In this document: positions 57,788 through 64,000 of the stretch, one piece after another
How positions within the stretch are numbered: position 1 is the stretch's first letter
How the letters are laid out: every line of letters starts with the position of its first letter
Assembly (NCBI GenBank): GCA_958510875.1
Contig: OY294068.1
Span: 76,920,633 to 76,984,632 of the forward strand
Source: Endomychus coccineus
Taxonomy: Eukaryota > Arthropoda > Insecta > Coleoptera > Endomychidae
Length of the DNA stretch: 64,000 nt
Direction of reading: 5' to 3'
The notes under the pieces: model-generated
Told to the model about the DNA's origin: nothing
The model's input: the letters and a program-made list of their open reading frames with translations, nothing else
Databases searched by the model: none
Position numbers and translations under genes: made by a program

Positions 57788-60700
57788 TAGTCCAGGCAAT
57801 AAGCCGGGAAAAAGGTCATAATGAAAAAAAATATATAGCTAGTTGGAATTTCACAATTTTTTTTGCATTTTGTTCCTAATACCCCATAGATCATTCATGA
57901 CTATCGAAACCGCGGGGGTTGACCTTTCTACCGCCCAAAACGGGGTTTGAACACCTCAGAGGAGCATTCTTATAAAAACAATACAAAAGCTTAGAAAATT
58001 AATGAATTGAGAGCCGAAAATGACCCCCGGTATGTTGTTTGGGTCGCTGATCACGGTTCCGCAGTTAGTTTTCTCGGAAAACTCCCTCCAGATGGGAAAT
58101 TTGGAAAATTTATATACAATATGTAGTTTATAATTTTGTTGCAAAAATGACCTCTAGTAGGTTGTTTGGGTCGCTGATCATGATTTCGCAGTTATTTTTG
58201 CCAAAAAACTCTCTCCAGATGGAAAATTCGGGAAATTTGAGATTTTTCTGAGACGCTAATGAATTATAAAGTATAATTTTGTTGCAAAAATGACCTCTAG
58301 TAGTTTTTTTGGGTCGCTGATCACGATTCCCTTGTTATTTTTCCCAAAAAACTCTCCAGATCGAAAATTCGGAAAATTTGCCATTTTCCTGAGACGGTTA
58401 TGAATAATAAAGTCCTCTGGTCATTTTTGCAACAAAATTATACTTTATCATTCATAACCGTCTCAGGAAAATCTCAAATTTCCCGAATCTTCCATCTGGA
58501 GGGAGTTTTTTGGGAAAAATAACAGCGGAATCGTGATCAGCCACCCAAAAAATTTACTAGAGGTCATTTTTGCAACAAAATTATGAATCATATATCATAC
58601 AGTCACGATGATCACCAACAAGAAAAAAGTTAAACCAGTCGTGAAAGAAATATTGAATGAAAATAATGAAATTGTAATAGATAAAATCGAGATTGCGAAC
58701 ACGTTCAACTCTTACTTTAAAAATGTGGGAGTATCATCAGCAAAAAAAATTAAAAAACCTACTCAAACATTTCCTGAAAAAATCAACAATAAAAACATAT
58801 TTCTCAAACCCACAACTTCAAATGAACTTAGAGACATTATTGTAAAACTGAAAAAAAATTCAACACCGGGTATCGATAATATTACCGTACGAACGTTACA
58901 GATTGCATTGCACTACATAATTAACCCATTATTATTTATATTCAACATGATTCTAGAAACCGGCATTTATCCCTCCATTTTCAAAGAATCCGTAATAATT
59001 CCCATACATAAAGGAGGCGAAACACAACTCATGAAGAATTACCGGCCTAGATCGTTAGTTACTAACTTTAATAAAATTTTAGAAAAAATAATCAACAACA
59101 GAATAAAGCACTTTATTAAAAAACATAAATTAATATCATCTAAACAGTAGGGATTTCAAGAAGCCAAATCTACTGAACATGCCATAGCGGCCTTAACAAA
59201 AAACATATATAACGCCATAGATGATAAACTACCTTCTCTATGCATATTTGTTGATCTCCAAAAGGCTTCCGACACCATTTGCCATGAAGAACTCTTGAGA
59301 ACTCTGGAAAAGATAGGAATTAGAGTAGTAGCGAACAATTTATTAAAATCTTACCTCACAAATCGCAACCAAACTGTTAAAACTGATGATATATACAGCA
59401 CTCCTGAAGAAACAACATATGGTATACCCCAAGGCACTGTGTTGGGTCCTACACTGTTCATTCTCTACATAAACGACATGTTTAACTTACAATTATTGGC
59501 TGAAATTATTGCTTTCGCAGATGATACTGCCCTATTTTATTCTGCAAAAACATGGAAAGAACTGAAAGAAATTGTTGAAAACGAGTTAGTTAATATAAAA
59601 AATGGTTCGACAAAAAAATGCTCACTATAAATTAAACAAAAACCACCTACTTACCGTTTACGTCATACCGCAGTCACTTACCGGAATTAAACATCACTAT
59701 AAATACAGAGAATGCAAATTTCAAAATATAAAAAACGGAATATGTGAGATATTTAGGAATATTTATTTCCACATTGAGAATTTAATAAAAAAAATTAGGA
59801 AAATAATATATAAATTCAAACAATTAAAATTGGTTCTAAACATCACTGAACTGAGAATACTCTATTATGCACTAGTGGAAAGTCACTTGAGCTATGGCAT
59901 TATTGCATGGGGCGGAGTCTCCAAATCATATCTAAGGAAACTAGAATCTACACAAAAAAGGATAATAAAAATCATCTATAATAAAAACTTTTGATATCCT
60001 AGTAAGGCCTTATTCACTGATGCTTCATTACTTGATATAAAAATAATATTTGCAAGAAAAACATTAATTCAAATAACAAACAAAAACTATATAGAACATG
60101 AGTACGACACTAGATTACAGAGACAGGAATCATTACAAATACCAAGAGTAAAAAAAACTGTAGGACAGCACTCGTGTAATTATATATATCCAAGATTACA
60201 TAACCTTTTACCAACTGATTTGAAGACCATTACCAATAAATTTGTTTTAAAACGGAAACTCACAAATTGGTTAATAAGTGTAAATGGGAGTGGAGATGCA
60301 AAATGTATTATAGTGATACACATATAATTCCTATATGTTGTTAAGAGACAATAGTGATCGTTTGAAAAAAGAAACTAGAATTGTATATAATCAGTGTTTA
60401 AAGATTATAACGAGTTGTGAGACGAATAGATCCCAACCACCACACAAGTTCTAACATGTATAGACTTATTACAATAAATAATGAAATATGAATGATTCCA
60501 AATTGTACTCAGCATATAACAATCTTCATTGTATTCAATTTTATTGTATTAATATTTTAGTGACGATATACTTAAATAATTTATAAATTATAGAAATATT
60601 CATGTATGAGTGTATAATGTAAATGTGTATGTATATATGTGTAGATGTGAATATATATAGTATATGTATATATATGGGTAAATATAAATCCTTTTTTTAA

Positions 60701-61189
60701 ATAATATTATTAATGAGTAATGAATGATAATAACTTTTTACTGTACCACAAACAAGTTCCAACTATGGAACTTATGTGATCTTTTTTAACTTTATTGTTG
60801 AATTTATCTTTCTTTGTAATCATAATTATATATTATTATTATTATATTCAATAAAGATTATTATTATTATATATAAATTTTACAAAATTTCTCATCTGGA
60901 GCGAGATTTTCGATAAAACTAACTGCGGAATCGTGATCAGCGACTCAAAAAACTTACCAGGCGTCATTTTCGTCTCTAAATTCATTAATTTTCTAAACTT
61001 TTGGATTGTTTTTATAAGAATGCTCCTCTGAAGGGTTGAAATCCCATTTTGGGGTAGTAGAAAGGTCGACCCCCGCGGTCTTGATAGTCATGAATGATCT
61101 ATGGGGTATTAGGAACAAAATGCAGAAAAAAATTTGAAATTCTAGCTCACTACATTTTGTTTTTATTTCCCGGTTTGTTGCCTTGACTA
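57788..61189. mobile_element. 3.4-kb foldback-type DNA element with ~310-bp terminal inverted repeats
   Basis: The termini TAGTCCAGGCAATAAGCCGG and, inverted, TAGTCAAGGCAACAAACCGG begin inverted repeats of about 310 bp (57788-58100 and 60880-61189). TAA flanks both ends (57785-57787 and 61190-61192) and the empty site in the other duplication copy (about 50570) has one such triplet, with base changes. Inside the left part, about 130-bp units starting TGACC-CTAGTA recur at about 58026, 58150 and 58290 and then inverted up to 58590. A 3-bp TAA-like target site recalls PIF/Harbinger elements, but no transposase is present. Confidence 0.8.
58595..60885 (+). mobile_element. 5'-truncated non-LTR retrotransposon inside the foldback element
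   Basis: A reverse transcriptase frame starts at 58608 (pre-finger region, then ESVIIPIHKGG and NYRPRSLV), meets a TAG stop at 59148-59150, and continues in the same frame with FVDLQKASDT, GIPQGTVLGPTLF and the catalytic FADDT block (near 59513-59530) to 59630. The thumb region continues in another frame (59602-59994, LRILYYALVESHLSYGIIAWG). The 3' end has AATAAAG and ATT repeats near 60835-60870. The endonuclease is absent. It is a dead Jockey/CR1-type fragment. Confidence 0.82.
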
Positions 61190-62558
61190 TAAGTACTGAA
61201 ACAAAAAGTCAATAATATTGTCATCAAGCTATGTCGTGATATAATATTATTCTAAATTACATGGAAACACTGACTAACATAACAATTTTTGATAAAGATA
61301 GAAATATACTGTCGGAACGTAAATATTCTATTCGGAGTCATAATATAGGACCAGTATACTCAGCAAACGAATAAAACACAAAAACATTAAAGTCTTGGGA
61401 TATTTTTTTGAATGCAGGTGATTGTGGAACAAACAGATGCTACAAAAAAATTCATGTATAATATTATTCAATGTTCAATGTGTAACAATATTACATAAAG
61501 AGATAAGAGAAATAATTTTTAGGAAAACATATGAATACAAAAATTAAAGTTGTCGACAAAAGTCCAAAATCAGATCTAAATACGAAGTATGGCCTCCACA
61601 TTGGTTCATCACAGATTCATGTAATCTATTCTTCATAGACAAAATAGCGTTGTAAACAGCTCCTTTCAGAGAATTTACCCACTTTAAAACTGAGGACAGG
61701 TCTCGCACATGCTCGATTGGAATGAAGTCCATAAACTATGTTGGCCACTGCAGTATTATTTAAATTCCCTCTTTGATTAACCACTTCATTGATTTATAGA
61801 AATGCTTGACGGCTATACTTAGATCTATCATTCTTGCTGCACTTGATTTTCTGTGCTCCCCTCGTCCTCTTAATCATCACAGTTTGTAAATTCTTATTCG
61901 TCCCTTTCCGTGACAGACTATTCGTTTTCAATTTGTATCCCTTGTCCTCTTTTCAGCAGCTACAATATCATTTATAGTTAGACGATGTTGATAAACACCT
62001 CTATGTATTGCATCGGCAAATTCCATGAACCAAGATGAAGCTTAAATTTCATTATTTGACAAGTTCATTGATAATCCAGCAGTTGACATGTATTCAGGAA
62101 GTTCAAATGACTTCAAAATGTCCAGAATTTCTGCCATATAAGCTTTCGCGGATTTCTTCAATAGTGGTACAGCCTCCAGACTTTTTCGTCCATAGCAAAT
62201 ATGCAGTGGTTCAATTTTGATTCTTACTCAGCTTGGTCTCGATATTGGCGAATATCGTTGATGAAGTTCACCATTTCCTCATTCATTGAAGCCATTCATT
62301 CCTCTGATCATTACTCTGGCCTATTTGTTAGCGAGTCTCTTCTTTTTTGCAATATTGTCAAAATTATTGAAAATATTGTATTAGTTGTCGATTGAGTGAT
62401 AGAATTGATATTGAAGTGTTTCTGCCAAATATTTCCAGGAAATGGAAAGAAGAATCGTTCTTCAAATAAATTTGCATATGCTTATTTTATTTCCTCATTT
62501 AAGCACATATTATTATTAACCTCCATTTTAGGTAGTTTTACCACACCTTCCGGAATAT

Positions 62559-62831
62559 TCATTTGTGACTGAGTAGAACTGTTATTCCACAAATGATGAG
62601 AAACTTCAGCATGAATGGTACCGTAAAAATGTCGGCATCTTCAATCAACTCCGATTGTTTACATTCCCTGCATTTAAGAACCCAAATTTTGTTGACTGCT
62701 TTGATTAATTGACCAATGTCTGTCGCTGTTGCTGGACTTTCCATAAATAGTGTGGAACAATCAAAATGACCCAGGATATTTGGAGCATGAATGATGACCA
62801 GGCGAGCTGGGAGGTTTAATTGAGCTTTCAT
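62559..62831 (-). other. second copy of the 90-codon frame
   Basis: This is the counterpart of 51939-52211 in the other duplication unit and is still open. Without a recognised family its status stays uncertain. Confidence 0.3.
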
Positions 62832-63513
62832 TTTCCATGATAATTTAAGGTTTGAACTTTCGGTGAAATGAGATTTCCGTATGCGATGATGAGATCATAC
62901 TTTCAAATGTTACAAGCATCATTCATCTACTTTATACTAGCATTTTCATTCAGATCTCCCAGAATTGAATTATGAAGTCTGAAGTTTTTTTGCACCATTT
63001 AATTATATTGCCATACAGTTTAGTATATGTCTCCTAATACTTGTTATTTTATATCCACTTTTACATTTCAGACAAATATGGAATAATAACTTCGCGGCTA
63101 CCAGCAGGCAAATTTTGTTCAAAAATCCCTTGGTTCTTCATTTTTGCCAGCTCTTCACTTTCCGTTTTCGAACTTGAGACAAGTTTTCTCCCTCCACCTT
63201 ATGAATTTAAGGCACGAGGTATTATACTAGATTTTGTCTATAGACATTAAAATGCAGATACCTATTTTCATTGAATCATAATAACATAATGTTTATCTTT
63301 CTATAGTATTTGTAATAAAGTTATATTACTTTTTTTTTTCTGAATATGCGAAAGTCACCATCACATCAGATATACATATGACATATACATGCAGTAGGTA
63401 TGAAAAATATTCGTGGTATTGTATGTGGCTGTGGATTCGTTGAAATGTGCAATAATTAGATTATTAAGATTTGTTTATACATAAAAAGATACATAATGTA
63501 TTAGTAACAACTC

Positions 63514-63640
63514 CCTTATTAATTAATAGAGACCCCATTGATTAACAAGGGTTCATAGAGCTAATGAGGGGACGTTCTGAGGAAATTTGAGCTGTAGAAG
63601 CTACAGCAATTCTAGCTGCGAGTACCACAGCTACTTCAAC
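63514..63640 (-). pseudogene. 3' fragment of a cuticle protein gene
   Basis: This is the counterpart of 52872-52990. On the minus strand a stretch like TAQISSERPLISS is followed, after a stop, by the TGGGGTCTCTATTAA end shared with the RR-2 genes. Confidence 0.6.
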
Positions 63641-63771
63641 AGGTTATATGAGTGGTATAGAGTGTAAATGCATTGAAAAATGCTTATTGATTATTTAAAT
63701 TTATTCATTATATACATAACACAAAGTATTAACAGTCCATAAGCAACAACTTCTCAATGAATTAATAGAGA

Positions 63772-64000
63772 CCCCATGGATTTGCAAGTCCTCGTTGAGC
63801 TAATAAGGGAGCATTGTTACCGTTCCATTCGTTCAAACCATTCCATGTGTTCAAACCGTTCCAAGCGTTTATACCATTCCAAGCTGGTACTGCGAGTCTA
63901 CTAGATAATACAGGGCTGGAGACAATTTGAGCTGTAGGAGCTACAGCTACGCCTACAGGTTCTTTACGTACAACAGCGTTGAATCCATTAACATCATCAG
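63772..64000 (-). CDS. RR-2 cuticle protein, 3' part (cut by window end)
   Basis: The minus-strand frame from the window edge to the TAA at 63772-63774 codes the C-terminal part of an RR-2 cuticle protein nearly identical to the gene at 53115: [16 protein letters not shown], the WNG-repeat tail and NPWGLY. One visible change turns a Tyr codon of the tail into Asn (WNGNNAPLL). Whether the whole gene is intact cannot be seen. Confidence 0.85.

Larger units (their letters stand above)
56842..64000. repeat. segmental duplication, copy 2, interrupted by a transposon
   Basis: 56842-57784 and 61193-64000 are the counterparts of 49690-50580 and 50575 onwards. Removal of 57788-61189 with one TAA restores co-linearity with copy 1, so the transposon came after the duplication. 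The right limit lies outside the window. Confidence 0.85.

Noticed and set aside
1..64000. tRNA, rRNA or bacterial-type operon features
   Set aside because: No tRNA-like cloverleaf, rRNA stretch or Shine-Dalgarno pattern was seen; the content is viral and insect.

Overview
The window joins two unlike kinds of DNA. Positions 1 to about 42.9 kb are a gene-dense, CGA/ACG-rich segment of a large nuclear double-stranded DNA virus of arthropods (naldavirus type: nudivirus, hytrosavirus, filamentous virus or baculovirus relatives). The evidence is a P143-like primase-helicase, a LEF-4-like capping enzyme/RNA polymerase subunit, a VP91/PIF-8-like envelope protein with a peritrophin domain, and TAAG motifs just upstream of most reading frames, as in baculovirus late promoters. 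Several other genes have TATA plus CAGT early-type promoters. From about 43.1 kb to the end the DNA is AT-rich insect chromosome: RR-2 cuticle protein genes (one intact with an intron, one dead, one cut by the window end), a dead mariner, a broken Tc1-like transposase, a long-TIR foldback element holding a non-LTR retrotransposon fragment, and a multi-kilobase segmental duplication. The simplest reading is an endogenous virus in an insect genome; a chimeric assembly must be excluded. The insect order cannot be told.

Viral layout: helicase (left, cut by the window edge); a minus-strand hypothetical gene; a dUTPase-like gene; a minus hypothetical gene; a repeat/palindrome-rich intergenic region (hr or origin candidate, 8.5-8.8 kb); three hypothetical genes with many trinucleotide-repeat tracts; a Vps4-like AAA ATPase with an MIT domain (13.1-14.6 kb); a run of plus-strand late-type genes (14.6-27.5 kb), including several membrane proteins; lef-4 (minus); a hypothetical gene; and vp91/pif-8, fired divergently from an 11-bp palindrome carrying TAAG on both strands.

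The right end of the viral part (33-43 kb) is the accessory zone. It holds a Fanzor (eukaryotic/viral TnpB-like, RNA-guided nuclease family) with all three RuvC acidic residues and both CxxC pairs; scars that look like internally deleted copies of that element at 12.8 kb and 34.4 kb; a neighbour (gene A) sharing the Fanzor's N-terminal zinc-knuckle and start region at DNA level; a two-gene paralogous set (membrane protein plus gene A) on each side; and a 206-bp repeat array with matching repeat sequence abutting the Fanzor 3' end. Viral frames are open throughout, so the insertion is young, maintained, or not truly integrated. Next to the transition lies a perfect 20-bp palindrome beside an 18-bp direct repeat.

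No viral DNA polymerase, major capsid protein, integrase or PIF-0/1/2/3 was recognised here; they may lie to the left of the window or elsewhere.
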